Shown here one piece after another: positions 44,284-55,844 of a stretch of 64,000 nt of DNA (the first letter of the stretch is position 1; every line of letters begins with the position of its first letter). The notes beneath the pieces are model-generated. The model had not been told where the DNA came from. It did no database searches and worked only from the letters and a program-made list of their open reading frames with translations. The stretch covers positions 1-64,000 of the forward strand of contig JBEKCO010000002.1 in NCBI GenBank assembly GCA_050014835.1. Reading direction: 5' to 3'. The translations under genes were made by a program, and so were the position numbers. This DNA comes from Bog-793 sp050014835. GTDB taxonomy: Bacteria; Actinomycetota; Acidimicrobiia; Acidimicrobiales; Bog-793.

Positions 44284-44639
44284 ATCAGCCGGTGTTGCTG
44301 GGCGCGGATGTAGCGACGCGCCGCCTGCTGGCGTCGCCGGATGTCGGCTCCCACGGCAAGGAGTGTGTCGTCCTCCGGTCCGAGGACACGTGCGAGAACG
44401 GTGCGGAGAGTCGGATCCGTTTCAACCCGGCTGCGCCACAGGAGCGTGGGGAGGAATCTCTCCGCGCCCTGGCGCTCGACGATCTCGAGGGCGGCGGTTC
44501 GCGTCGTCGCGTCAGGGTCCGCCAGCGCGGCGCGCACCGAGATGGCGAAGCGGCGTCTCCGAACGAAGACGAAGGCCCCACCGAGCCCGGCGATCAGGAC
44601 GAGCACGCAGCCAGCGATGAGAACGTGTAGCTCCGCCAC
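44280..44639 (-). CDS. small membrane-anchored HEAT-like protein
   Basis: 119 residues: one N-terminal transmembrane helix (about 5-26), a basic stop-transfer stretch, and a helical cytosolic part (VRAALADPDATTRTAALEIVERQGAE) resembling one or two HEAT repeats. The layout is like the N-terminal 130 residues of the 1055-residue protein next to it on the other strand. GTG 44639 was chosen because the membrane helix begins there; no binding site is seen. Stops of the two genes overlap by 3 bases. Confidence 0.6.
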   Translation of the reverse strand: MAELHVLIAGCVLVLIAGLGGAFVFVRRRRFAISVRAALADPDATTRTAALEIVERQGAERFLPTLLWRSRVETDPTLRTVLARVLGPEDDTLLAVGADIRRRQQAARRYIRAQQHRLI

Positions 44640-44712
44640 GCGACCATCTTGTCCGAGCGCGCCCCGGCGCGGGGCGACCCGCGGAGGAGTCGTCGTCGGT
44701 AGGGTTGCTCGC

Positions 44713-46116
44713 ATGACGAATCGACGGGACATGTGGTCGGGTCCGGGAAGGTTGCCGCTTGCGCTCGTTTTCGTCGCGTCGGCGATCGTGCTCGCGCCTC
44801 TCGCCGCCACCGGCACCGCCGCGGGGGGATCGACGTCGGCCGGCGGTACGACCGGCCAGTGGACGACGTACGGGGGGAACTTCCAGCGCACCGCCGAGCA
44901 ACCAATCAGTGCACCTTTGCGGCCGCTGCGGCTCCTGTGGCGCAACCAGGCGATCGACGGCCAGGTCTACGGCGAGCCGCTCATCGATGACGGGCGCGTC
45001 TTCGTCGGCACCGAGTCCGACGTCGTCGAGGCGCTCGACGCCCGCACCGGCCGGGTGGTCTGGTCGCGCCGGGTCGGCGACCCGGTGTCGGCGGGCGTCC
45101 TGCCCTGCGGCGACATCTACCCGACCGTCGGGATCACCTCGACGATGGTGATCGATCCGGGTTCGGGCGTGCTGTACGCCTCGGAGGAGGTCGCGATCGG
45201 CGGTGCGGTCCACCACGAGCTCGTCGCCCTGGCCTCGGCGACCGGCCGGGTGCTCTTCTCGCGGGACCTCGACCGACCGGGTTGGACCGCGGCCGCGCAG
45301 CTCCAGCGGACCGGGCTGGCGCTCGACGCGGGGCGGGTCCTCGTCGGCTTCGGTGGAAACGACGGGGACTGCAGCACCTACCGCGGGTACCTGATGGCCG
45401 TACCGGAGAGCGGTGCGGGACCGACCCTCGTCTACGGGGTCCCGACGGCCAAGGGCGGCGCGATCTGGGCCCCCGCCGGCGTCAGCGTGGAGCCGTCCGA
45501 CGAGATCCTCGCCGCGACGGGCAACGGGGCGTCGACGACGACCTATGACGAGGGCGACAGCGTCCTCGGGCTCTCGCCGGCACTGAAGCTCGTGGACCAC
45601 TTCGCGCCGACCACGTGGGCGCTCGACAACGAGACCGACCTCGATCTCGGTTCGACCGCACCCGTCGTCCTGTCCGATGGGCGCGTCCTCATGGTCGGCA
45701 AGTCCGGCACCGCCTACCTGCTCGACGGGAACAGGCTCGGCGGGTACGGCGGACAGGTCGCGTCGGTGACGGTCTGCAACTCGCGCGGCGGGAACGCCGC
45801 GGCGGGCGACTACGTCTACGTCGCCTGCCCGGACACGAGCCTGACTGCGTTGCTCGTCCGGGGTGACTCGCTCTCCGTCGCCTGGCGGGCCCCGGCCGGG
45901 GTCTCGGGCTCGCCGACCGTGGCCGGCGGTTACGTCTGGAGCGTGGGCAACGGCGAGCTCGTCGGCCTGAACCCCCGGACAGGCTCGCCGGACGTGACCG
46001 TGTCGGCGCTCCCGACCGAGCACTTCGCCGCGCCGAGTGCCGGCGAGGGGCTGCTCGTCGTCGGCGGTTCCACGGGGGTCGAGGCCTTCGTCGGGCCCGA
46101 CGGTTACCTGCGGTGA
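44713..46116 (+). CDS. secreted PQQ-like beta-propeller protein
   Basis: 467 residues with an N-terminal signal peptide (about 12-35) followed by repeated propeller blades: GEPLIDDGRVFVGTESDVVEALDARTGRVVW, VLYASEEV, GRVLMVGKSGTAYLLD, GSPTVAGGYVWSVGNGELVGLNPRTG. Blades of this kind form an extracytoplasmic PQQ/BamB-like propeller; no cofactor-binding tryptophan pattern can be claimed, so enzymatic activity is unproven. ATG 44713 lies 7 nt after TAGGGT with no Shine-Dalgarno, suggesting a leaderless mRNA. Confidence 0.82.
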   Translation: MTNRRDMWSGPGRLPLALVFVASAIVLAPLAATGTAAGGSTSAGGTTGQWTTYGGNFQRTAEQPISAPLRPLRLLWRNQAIDGQVYGEPLIDDGRVFVGTESDVVEALDARTGRVVWSRRVGDPVSAGVLPCGDIYPTVGITSTMVIDPGSGVLYASEEVAIGGAVHHELVALASATGRVLFSRDLDRPGWTAAAQLQRTGLALDAGRVLVGFGGNDGDCSTYRGYLMAVPESGAGPTLVYGVPTAKGGAIWAPAGVSVEPSDEILAATGNGASTTTYDEGDSVLGLSPALKLVDHFAPTTWALDNETDLDLGSTAPVVLSDGRVLMVGKSGTAYLLDGNRLGGYGGQVASVTVCNSRGGNAAAGDYVYVACPDTSLTALLVRGDSLSVAWRAPAGVSGSPTVAGGYVWSVGNGELVGLNPRTGSPDVTVSALPTEHFAAPSAGEGLLVVGGSTGVEAFVGPDGYLR

Positions 46117-47813
46117 GGGTCGCGGTCCTCGCAGCGCGGTCTCAGGTAGCGAAGGGCATCGACATCGTGAGCTCGACGTTCCGGTCCTCGGCCCGCCCGG
46201 CGAGGCCCGCCTCGAGTCCCGCGCCCGGGGCGTTGGCGGCGAGCTCGCGGTGCAGCGCCGCCAGCTGCTCCAGGCCGACTGCCGAATCCGGGTCGGGGGG
46301 CGCGCCGTGGTCGACCATGGTCGACAGCACGGAAAGCGTGCCGTCGGCGCCGACGACGACCTCGACGACACGGGCCTGGCAGGGCCAGTCGGCCATCGCC
46401 GCCGTCGAGACCTCCCAGATCCCCCGGGCCGGGTCGTAGGGGCTCGGCCAGAACACCACCTCGTTGAGGTGCCGGTGGCCGTTCAGCCAGAGCACGACGT
46501 TGTCGAAGCGGTGGAGGAGGGCCCGAACCTCGTGGGCCGCCGCCCGGGGGTGGTCGTCCTCCGCTCCGGCGGGGTCCTGACGGAGGTTGGCGAGGGTCGC
46601 GAGGCCGTGGTGCGAGGCGAGCACGACGAGCCGGTCGGCGTGGCCGGTCGTGATCACGCGGCCGTCGGGTGACCGGAACCGGGAGTGCACCTCGGTGAGG
46701 TGTTCCGCGAGCCAGCGCAGCTGGCGACGTCCGATGCTGCCGTGGTGCTGGCCGTCGAGGTTCGTCGTGTCGAGCACGACGATGCGGACGCCCGCGAAGT
46801 CGTCGTTAACGGTGTAGGCGGTCTCTGAGGCGAGGTTGTCCGCGCCAAAGCCGTGTCCCCGTGGCAGGCCCGCCGCGGCGAGGTGGGCGGCGACGAACTC
46901 GGTCCGCCCGACGATCCGGCGTTCCGGGTCGGCGGTGACCGGACGGGATGACCCGGCGAGGAACCGCTCGGGATGCGAGATCAGCTCCTCCTCCCGGCCG
47001 AGGAGGTCCGGCCCCGGGGGCGGGGCGACGGCCTTGCTCGCCCCGGTGACCGCGGCGCAGTAGGCGGGGGTGGCGATGGCGGTGCCGAGGGCGAGCCCGT
47101 CGTGGTTGCCGAAGCAGGAGAGCCACGGGAGGCCGACGCCGGCGGCGCGGAAGGGCGCCATCGCCTCTTGCAACAGCCCGGGGCGCTCCGGGAAACCCCA
47201 GTCGAGCTTGAACCGGTCGGTCCCCGGGTCGGGGTGCCAGAACAGGGGGTTCGGCCAGGTGGCCGCCTGCACCCCCTCGTAGTCGGTCCCGCCCGAGCGC
47301 GGCACGACGACGCCCCCGCTGAGAAGCGTCGTGAAGTTCACGAGCTCGTTCGCCTGGGCGTTGTCGATGCTGTCGCCGGTGCAGACGACGAGGCCGAGGG
47401 GGGCGCCGGTCTCCCGGCTCGCACCGAGGCGACGCAACGTGCGGGCCATCACCTCCCCGGCGTGGAGGGCGAGCGCCTCCTGGGCCCTTTGGGCGGGCAC
47501 GAAGGCTTCGGCCCCCGCCCGTCCGGCGAGCTCCTCGAAGAACTCGAAGCGTCCGGGCGACCCAACGTCCGCAAGCTGGAAGTCCGTGAGGTGGACGAGG
47601 CGGAGGAGACTCGTGGCGCCCGAGCCGAGGGCACTCGGCTCCCCGTTGACGTGGCGCACCAGGCGGGGCTCGCCGGGGCCGTGGGCGAGACGCCGGTAGG
47701 CGCCGCGCCGCCCGCGCCGGAGCACGGCCCCCGCGGTCACCGTGCGGTCGACGGTGGTCGCCGCGTCCTGCCGAGGCGGTGGCACCGCCGTTGCTGCAGG
47801 CGACTCGTCGTCG

Positions 47814-49504
<1,691 letters not shown>

Positions 49505-49508
<4 letters not shown>

Positions 49509-50620
49509 GTGGCGGGCGGACGGGCGACCACAAACAAGATGTCGCCGAGTAGGTCGATGTCGGCGCGCGCGCCGGCAGGAAACGTGAAGCCCTCGCTCGC
49601 CGGGAGCGTGGACGTCACCTCGACGCCGTCGGGCAGGGCGGCGACGACCCGGACGACGGCCCCGAGGAACGAGGCGCGGGCGACGACCGCCGGTCCGTCG
49701 GGTGTGGGGCGCATCCGGATGCTCTCGGGCCGGACGAGGACGTCGACCTTCTGCCCGGCGCGTAGCCCCGCGCCGGCGCTCGCGGGGACGGCGAGTCGCG
49801 CGCCGAGGACGGCGACGGTGTCCGGCGCCTTCATCTCGCCCGGCAGCCGACTCACGGAGCCGACGAACTCGGCGACGAAGTTCGACGTCGGCGTGGAATA
49901 GACCTCCGCCGGCGGGCCGAGTTGCTCGAGCCTGCCGGCACGCATGACGCCGACGCGGTCCGCGATGGACAGGGCCTCTTCTTGGTCGTGGGTCACGAAA
50001 AGCGTCGTGATCCCGACCTCGAGCTGGATGCGGCGAATCTCGTCGCGCAGCTGGGAGCGGACCTTCGCGTCGAGTGCCGAGAGCGGCTCGTCGAGTAGCA
50101 GCAGGCGGGGCTCGACGCACAGCGCCCGGGCGAGCGCGACCCGTTGTTGCTGGCCGCCGGAGAGCTCGTGCGGGTAGCGCTCGGCGAGCGGCGCCAGCCC
50201 GACGAGTTCGAGCAGCTCGCCGGCGCGCTTGTGGCGCTCGGCGGCCGGAACGCGGCGGACCTCGAGCCCGAAGGCGACGTTGGCGAGGGCATTCATGTTC
50301 GGGAAGAGGCTGTAGGCCTGGAAGACCATCCCGACGTTTCGCCGGTGCGGTGACACGTGGGTAATGTCCTCGCCGCCCACGAAGACACGGCCCTCGTCGA
50401 GCTGTTCGAGCCCGGCGACAGCCCGCAGGGCCGTTGTCTTGCCACAACCGGAAGGGCCGAGGAGGGCGACGAGCTCGCCGGGGGCGACGGTAATGGAGAA
50501 GGCGTCGAGCGCGTGGACCTTGCCGTAGGTGCGGCGGCAGTTGACGAGTTCGAGCACGACGCCACCGCGGGTGCGCTCCCGGGCGAGTGATTCGGCTCTC
50601 GGTGGCACGGTGATCGTCAT
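49505..50620 (-). CDS. ABC transporter ATP-binding protein (spermidine/phosphonate/iron type)
   Basis: 371-residue CUT1-like ATPase with Walker A GPSGCGKTTALRA, signature LSGGQQQRVALARAL, Walker B LLLLDEPLSALD and a C-terminal TOBE-like domain (VLVRPESIRMRP). The family imports polyamines, iron, 2-aminoethylphosphonate or similar small solutes. GGGAGG precedes ATG 50620 by 5 nt. It is coupled to glpD downstream by GTGA overlap, pointing to a glycerol-phosphate-type substrate. Confidence 0.92.
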
Positions 50621-50639
50621 AGCGCCTCCCGGAGCATCG

Positions 50640-51488
50640 TCATGTCGCCGGCTCCGCACCCGGGGCCGACGCCGAGGTCTCGGCTTCGTCGAGGGCGTCG
50701 ACGAGGCCGATGCCAAAACCAGTCGTCGTCCGCCGCTTCCCCGAGCCGACGAGGGCGAGGGCAACGAGGAGAATCCAGGTGACGAGGAGGGCGGCGATCG
50801 AGAGCGCCACCGCGACATAGGGGTTGTTGCCCTCGACCGAGACGAGCCAGACGGGAAACGTCATGAAGCCCATGATGCTGGCGATGGCGTACTCGCCGAG
50901 GGACAGCGCGACCGTGAGGAAGGCCGCGGCGAGGATCCCCGAACGCATGTTGGGCAGGAGCACCCGGGAGAAGAGTTTGCCCCACCCGGCGCCCATCGAC
51001 CGGCTGGCGTCGACGAGGGTGTGCAGGTCGAGAGACCGGACTCCCGAGTCGATCGCCCGGTATGAATACGGCATGGCGAGGATGACGTAAACGAGGGCGA
51101 GGATCACCGGGGTGCCGGTGATGATGTCGGGGAGGTTGCGGTACACGCCGAGCACGCCGAGGACGATAACCACAGCGGGTACGCCGAGCGGCAGAAGGCT
51201 GACCGCGTCGAGCACGGCTCGCCAACGAGGAAGGCGAAGGTTGACGAGGATGACGGTGGGGACGAGGAGCACGAGGGTGATGACCATCGCTCCGGCGGCG
51301 ACCTTCACCGACGTGATGAGGCTTGCGGCGAGACCCGGTTCCGCGATCGCCTGGGAGTAGGCGATGAACGAGAGGTGTCCCTGGTAACCGGCTTCCAGGC
51401 TGAACTGGATCGAGGCGGCCATGGGGGCGAGGACGTAGAAGCCCAGCAGCCCGAACACGACCCAGCGGAAGGTCCGCTTGCGTCTCAC
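50640..51488 (-). CDS. ABC transporter permease (second)
   Basis: 282-residue permease with six helices and the binding-protein-dependent transport EAA-type loop (VDASRSMGAGWGKLFSRVLLPNMRSG). GTG 51488 overlaps the first permease stop (GTGA); a longer frame upstream is a shadow of that gene. It resembles PotC/PhnV. Followed after 19 bases by the ATPase gene. Confidence 0.9.
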   Translation of the reverse strand: MRRKRTFRWVVFGLLGFYVLAPMAASIQFSLEAGYQGHLSFIAYSQAIAEPGLAASLITSVKVAAGAMVITLVLLVPTVILVNLRLPRWRAVLDAVSLLPLGVPAVVIVLGVLGVYRNLPDIITGTPVILALVYVILAMPYSYRAIDSGVRSLDLHTLVDASRSMGAGWGKLFSRVLLPNMRSGILAAAFLTVALSLGEYAIASIMGFMTFPVWLVSVEGNNPYVAVALSIAALLVTWILLVALALVGSGKRRTTTGFGIGLVDALDEAETSASAPGAEPAT

Positions 51489-52360
51489 CGCAACCACCGG
51501 GCGGTCCTGCGTTGCACGAGGACGTAGAGCACCCCGGCGGCGACGACGATCACGATCATGCCGAAGCCGAGCGCGTCGCCGAGGTTTGCCTGGTTCGAGA
51601 CGACGTTGCCGGCGAGGAGGGCCCCGATCTCGATCGGAACGAGGGGGACGGAGCCAGTCGTCAGCGCCTGGGCGGTGGCGTAGGCGGCGAACGCATCCAT
51701 GAACAGCACCATGAGAGTCGCGATGAGCGGCGGTGTGAGGACTGGCAGACCCACCTTCTGCCAGTAGCTCCGCGGGCTGGCGCCGAGCGTCGCCGCCGCC
51801 TCCCGCCATTCGCGGCGGAGCGCCTCGACCGGGGGGAGCGTGAGCAGCACCACGAGGGGTAGGAGGAAGTACAGGTAGACGATCACGAGGCCGGTGAAGC
51901 TGAACAGGCTGAAGCCGTGGTCGTAGGGATTGAAGCCGATCTCGGCAAGCACGTGGGTAGCGACTCCCGCGTTGCCGATCGTGGCGATGAAGGCGAAGGC
52001 GAGCGGCACGCCGCCTGTGTTGGCAAGGACTCCGCAGGCGGTGGTGACGAGACGCCGCGCGAGCAGGTTCGAGGAGCTGACGAGGGCCACCGTCCCCACT
52101 AGCCCGAGGACCGCAGCGATGAGCGCGGAGACCGCCGAGAGTTCCAGGCTCACCACGTAGGAGTGAAGCCACGGCTGCTGGGAGGAAAGGACGGTCGCCA
52201 GGTTGGAGAGGGAGAGCCGTCCATTGTTATCTCGGAAGGCCTGGATCATGACGGATCCGGCCGGGATAATGAGGAAAAAGGCGACGTAGCCGAGGAACGG
52301 AACGACGCCGATCGCCGCCAGGAACCGGAATCGGCGCGCGCCGGAACCCGCGCTCTTCAC
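51485..52360 (-). CDS. ABC transporter permease (first)
   Basis: 291-residue permease with six helices; the EAA loop reads REAAATLGASPRSYWQKVGLPVLTP. Resembles PotB/PhnU. Start GTG 52360, 44 bases after the binding-protein gene. Forms the membrane channel with the second permease. Confidence 0.9.
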   Translation of the reverse strand: MKSAGSGARRFRFLAAIGVVPFLGYVAFFLIIPAGSVMIQAFRDNNGRLSLSNLATVLSSQQPWLHSYVVSLELSAVSALIAAVLGLVGTVALVSSSNLLARRLVTTACGVLANTGGVPLAFAFIATIGNAGVATHVLAEIGFNPYDHGFSLFSFTGLVIVYLYFLLPLVVLLTLPPVEALRREWREAAATLGASPRSYWQKVGLPVLTPPLIATLMVLFMDAFAAYATAQALTTGSVPLVPIEIGALLAGNVVSNQANLGDALGFGMIVIVVAAGVLYVLVQRRTARWLR

Positions 52361-52404
52361 GCGGGCTCCGGCGCAGCGCTCACTTGTCTAGGAGTCGGTG
52401 ATCG

Positions 52405-53598
52405 CTAGCCGACGGCGGATGCCCAATCGGCCACGACCAGGTTTTTTGCCTTGTCAGATTGGGACTGGCTGGCGATCGCGGGCGCTTCGGAGAGAGCCGG
52501 CACCGCGGCGAGTGCCGCGCTGCTCACCGTGTGGTTCGCTTCCATCGCCGTGATCGTCGCGGGCACCGCTCCGCCTTCCATCCACAGGTTCTGGCCGGTG
52601 GGGGAGTACATGTACTCGAGGAAGAGCCGAGCAGCAGCCGGGTGCGGCGCGAAGGCGCTGATCGCCATGGCGTAGTACGAGGCGTACGGCTGACCCTTGG
52701 GGATGACGATCTTCCAGTCGATGCCCTGCGCCTTGAGTTCCTTCTGCCACGAGAGCTGGTTGAACGTCCAGTCCAGGGTGGCGAGAACGGTCTTGTCGGC
52801 CATGGGCGCGTCACCTGCTCCGCCGGCCTCGGTCGGGTTGTAGTTGCCAACCGCGTTGAGGTGCTTGAAGTAGCTGATGCCCGGAAGGATGTTGTTGAGC
52901 GAGCCTCCGTTGTCGAGCGCGGCCGCGTAGACCGCGGAGAATCCGGCAGCCGAAGACGTTGGGCTGTTGCTGAGGCCCACTGCGTTCTTGAACTCCGGAA
53001 GGAGGAGGCTGGCGAAGCCGGTCGGCGTGGTCTTGATGACGCTGGCGTTGTAGCCGATCGACATCACGCCGCTGTAGTCATAGGCCCAGTAGCCAACCGG
53101 GCTCTTCCAGGCCGCCGGGATCTCACTCCACTCCGCGGTCTCGTATCGGGCGAGGATCGGTCCCTTGAAGGACCCCGGCACGCCGTGCACGCCTTCCTCG
53201 GCGAACGAGGGTCCGACGTCGACGACGTCGGGCTCGTTGGACTTGCCGTGGTCGAGGTTGATCTCGCTCAGCTCTTCGGCGCTCGTGCCGTCCGGGTTGA
53301 AGTCGTTGATCTTCAGGCCGTACTTCGCGCCGAAGTCTTTGATGATGTTGCCGTAGTTGGCCCAGGTGTCGGGATCAGCGGTGAGATTGAGGGTGCCCTC
53401 GGCCTTGGCCGCAGCGATGAGAGTGCTCATGCCGCCACAAGACGCGAGGTTGACAGCCGTGGCCCAGCAGGCGTCTGACGATGACGCGCTCGCGGCGCTG
53501 GCGGTCGACCCAGTCACTGCCGCGAAAGCGGCGAGCATGGTGACCGCAGCTCCAAGGGTGGCTGGGCGAAGCCACCGGCGTCCGAACCTTCTGTGCAT
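52405..53598 (-). CDS. ABC transporter substrate-binding protein
   Basis: 397-residue exported binding protein of the extracellular solute-binding (PotD/FbpA/PhnS-like) class. A twin-basic signal peptide (about 1-36) is followed by AAKAEGTLNL, GYWAYDYSGVMSIGYNASVIK, GDAPMADKTVLATLDWTFN and LFLEYMYSPTGQNLW. ATG 53598 has GGAGG 5 nt upstream. First gene of a six-gene leftward operon: binding protein, two permeases, ATPase, glpD, metallophosphoesterase. Confidence 0.9.
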   Translation of the reverse strand: MHRRFGRRWLRPATLGAAVTMLAAFAAVTGSTASAASASSSDACWATAVNLASCGGMSTLIAAAKAEGTLNLTADPDTWANYGNIIKDFGAKYGLKINDFNPDGTSAEELSEINLDHGKSNEPDVVDVGPSFAEEGVHGVPGSFKGPILARYETAEWSEIPAAWKSPVGYWAYDYSGVMSIGYNASVIKTTPTGFASLLLPEFKNAVGLSNSPTSSAAGFSAVYAAALDNGGSLNNILPGISYFKHLNAVGNYNPTEAGGAGDAPMADKTVLATLDWTFNQLSWQKELKAQGIDWKIVIPKGQPYASYYAMAISAFAPHPAAARLFLEYMYSPTGQNLWMEGGAVPATITAMEANHTVSSAALAAVPALSEAPAIASQSQSDKAKNLVVADWASAVG

Positions 53599-54131
53599 CG
53601 AGCCTCCAGTCATTCGCGGGCGGGCACGAAACCCGCCGCTGTCGAGGCGAGATACTAGGGATCCCTTATAAAACAGGGATGAACTGGAGATGCCGCGCAG
53701 GTGAAGTCTTGGCGACGGGAATCTCCCTGTGTGCTGATTGCAGCAGGTGTACAGCTGCGTTCCGCAATTAACAAGCAAGATGTCATTTCCCGTTCACTCA
53801 AACGCGCGTGCACGCGGTAACAAGCCATTATCGATCGACGTGGCGCGGCGACCGAGTTCAGGCGTCTCAGACGGCCGGTCGGGCTCGTCCATGGTCCTCT
53901 CGGTCGAGGATCGCGGTCGGTGGCGTCGGTTGGCGTCGAGCATTGGTCGATCGGTATTGCCACGCGCCCTGGCGGAGCGGCCGCGTGGTTCGGGACGGGG
54001 GGTGTTGACCCTGTGGACAGCAGTGGGAACCGCAGGTAGCTTCGGGCCGCCACGCCGCCGGCCGCGTCGCGATCGCGTCGTGGATGTTGACGGGTTGCTC
54101 GACGACGCGCGAGGGATCTTCGGGAGGAGCG
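53599..54131. other. long intergenic region upstream of the ABC-glpD operon
   Basis: 533 bases, less GC-rich near 53650-53830, with no convincing gene. It holds the operator-like palindrome at 53657-53680 and a nested inverted repeat around 53743-53774 (GCAGC...GCTGC inside ATTGC...GCAAT). Short frames here lack coding character. Confidence 0.45.
53657..53680 (-). promoter_or_regulatory. overlapping palindromes, candidate operator
   Basis: A perfect palindrome AGGGATCCCT at 53657-53666 overlaps an inverted repeat ATCCCT-N8-AGGGAT at 53661-53680; the spacer contains TATAAA. On the minus strand TAGTAT follows at 53656-53651 and is a possible -10, so a regulator bound here would overlap the promoter of the ABC-glpD operon, 59 bases before its start codon. 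Confidence 0.45.
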
Positions 54132-54899
54132 ATGGCCAAGGGCTACTTCCTCGAACGCGAGGAGTTCCTTCGTCCTCCGCTTTCTGAGCGGGAGCTCGGG
54201 CTACGAGAGGTGCGACGTGCTGGACGCGCGTTGAGCGGGAATCCCAGGGACCTCCGCTTGTTCGGTATGGGGGTTCTCACCTGGTATTCGCTTGGAATCA
54301 GGATTCTCGGCCGCACCGCAGTGGAAGTGACGCGGGACCGGCAGGCCGCCTTCTTCGCGGGCGCAGTTGCCGGGACGCTCAGGCGCGAAGGTCAGGAGAT
54401 AGGACAGGTTGTTGACCCGTTCCTCGGCAGTGGGAACCTTCTCTACCACTTCACGAGGTGTCTCGGCGTACGCCATTGCGTCGGGTTTGAACTTGACCAT
54501 TCGATCTGCGACCTGGCTCGGGCGAATTTTTCGCGGCTGCAGCGCGTCGGGAAGCTGCGCGGAGTTACGTTCGAACTGAAGGAAGCTGACTGGTCGGAGG
54601 CCGGAAAGACCGTCAACAGGGCCTCCTCGGTCGTCATCTTGTCCCCACCGTGGGGAGGCGGCTTCGGCGAGCATGGGCTGGACTTGCGGCTCACGACGCC
54701 ACCGGTCATGTCGATCCTCCGTGAGTTGAGCGACTCAGCGACCGGGGACGAGGTCTTCGCGGCAGTGCACACGCATCCTTGGATCGTCCGTGAATCGGTG
54801 GTGGAAGTGCGGGATTCGTTCGACGTGCTTGAGACGGTGCTTCCTGATGACCCGGCCGTCGCGACACGTATCGACTATCTCCTCGTGCGGCTGCGCTGA
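54132..54899 (+). CDS. SAM-dependent methyltransferase (RNA/DNA PPW type)
   Basis: 255 residues. Motif I is VVDPFLGSGNLLYHF (about residue 97) and motif IV is LSPPWGGGFG (about 174), the arrangement seen in trimethylguanosine-synthase-like and related N-methyltransferases acting on nucleic acids. The N-terminal 80 residues are family-specific. The real substrate is unknown. GGAGGAG lies just before ATG 54132. It sits in a small non-core patch with two other transferase genes on the same strand. Confidence 0.75.
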   Translation: MAKGYFLEREEFLRPPLSERELGLREVRRAGRALSGNPRDLRLFGMGVLTWYSLGIRILGRTAVEVTRDRQAAFFAGAVAGTLRREGQEIGQVVDPFLGSGNLLYHFTRCLGVRHCVGFELDHSICDLARANFSRLQRVGKLRGVTFELKEADWSEAGKTVNRASSVVILSPPWGGGFGEHGLDLRLTTPPVMSILRELSDSATGDEVFAAVHTHPWIVRESVVEVRDSFDVLETVLPDDPAVATRIDYLLVRLR

Positions 54900-55065
54900 G
54901 GCCGACCGTCACGGCAGGCCGACAGCTGCGTCGTCCGTGTGTTCCGCGCCAGCGGGAGATCGCCCCTCAGGGATCCGCCAAACGATCGATCGTTATAGTT
55001 TTCTCTCGGCGTGGACGGAAACCCGGCGTAGGAGCTTCCGACGGAATGGTGATCGGGGCGCAGCG

Positions 55066-55719
55066 ATGAAGTCCATTCTGCGGCGCGTGCACGCTCACCG
55101 GAGCGTGGAGGTTTTCATCATCCGGTTCGTCTTGCCGTGTGTGCGGTGGGGCATGAGAGTGCCGCTGCTCGAAGGGATCGTGTACCGGTTCTATGAATGG
55201 ACGGCCCTGGCTCTCGTCGCGCAGCTCGACAGCGGCACGATTCTGAGCGCGCTCGGGGCCCTGGAGTCCGAAGGGATCGATTACTACCTGGCGGGAGGCT
55301 TCGGAATCGACGCCCTGGTGGGGACGATGAGTTGCTTCCACGGCGACCTGGATATCGTTCTCGACCGGTACGCCGAGCAAATCGAGACCGCGATTGCGGT
55401 CATCGAGCGATATGGCTTTCACCAGATCGAGCCTCATCCCAACCTGATGTGGATGACGGCGACGGCCGTACTCGTGGATGGGGACGGCCGCATGATCGAA
55501 CTTGTGGCGCTCGACGCTGGGCGCGTGGTGGCTGCGTCGAAAACCTTGGGTAACGGGGCCGTGATCGGGGATCCGGAGGGCGTGACTTCGAACGGGGAGA
55601 TTTTCGGTAAAGCCGTCCGGTGTCTTTCGCTCCGCGCTCAGTTGGTGCTGCAAAGAGGGAAGCCGCTCCGGCCGAAGGACCTGCACAACATGCGCCGGAT
55701 AGCGAAAATGGGGAGATGA
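55066..55719 (+). CDS. nucleotidyltransferase-fold protein (aminoglycoside/lincosamide ANT-like)
   Basis: 217 residues. The Pol-beta nucleotidyltransferase signature is YYLAGGFGIDALVG (about residue 74) followed by HGDLDIVLD (about 92), as in ANT(2'') and Lnu-type antibiotic adenylyltransferases. The first 65 residues are hydrophobic and family-unusual (FIIRFVLPCVRWGMRVPLLEG). It may modify a sugar, antibiotic or envelope compound; resistance is not claimed. ATG 55066 has only GGGG nearby. Confidence 0.7.
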   Translation: MKSILRRVHAHRSVEVFIIRFVLPCVRWGMRVPLLEGIVYRFYEWTALALVAQLDSGTILSALGALESEGIDYYLAGGFGIDALVGTMSCFHGDLDIVLDRYAEQIETAIAVIERYGFHQIEPHPNLMWMTATAVLVDGDGRMIELVALDAGRVVAASKTLGNGAVIGDPEGVTSNGEIFGKAVRCLSLRAQLVLQRGKPLRPKDLHNMRRIAKMGR

Positions 55720-55844
55720 CGGTCGCTCGTCCCGGTCGTCGGGATTTCTGGCTCAGCGTGATTGTCTCCGTGAAGTGGTTGCGTGGTGCAACCGGTGGAC
55801 ACGGCCTGCTGGCGGTGCGGCACGCGAAGTGAGGGAGTGAAACG

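Noticed and set aside
44512..46371. 619-codon minus frame over the beta-propeller gene
   Set aside because: Shadow; propeller repeats on the plus strand are clear.
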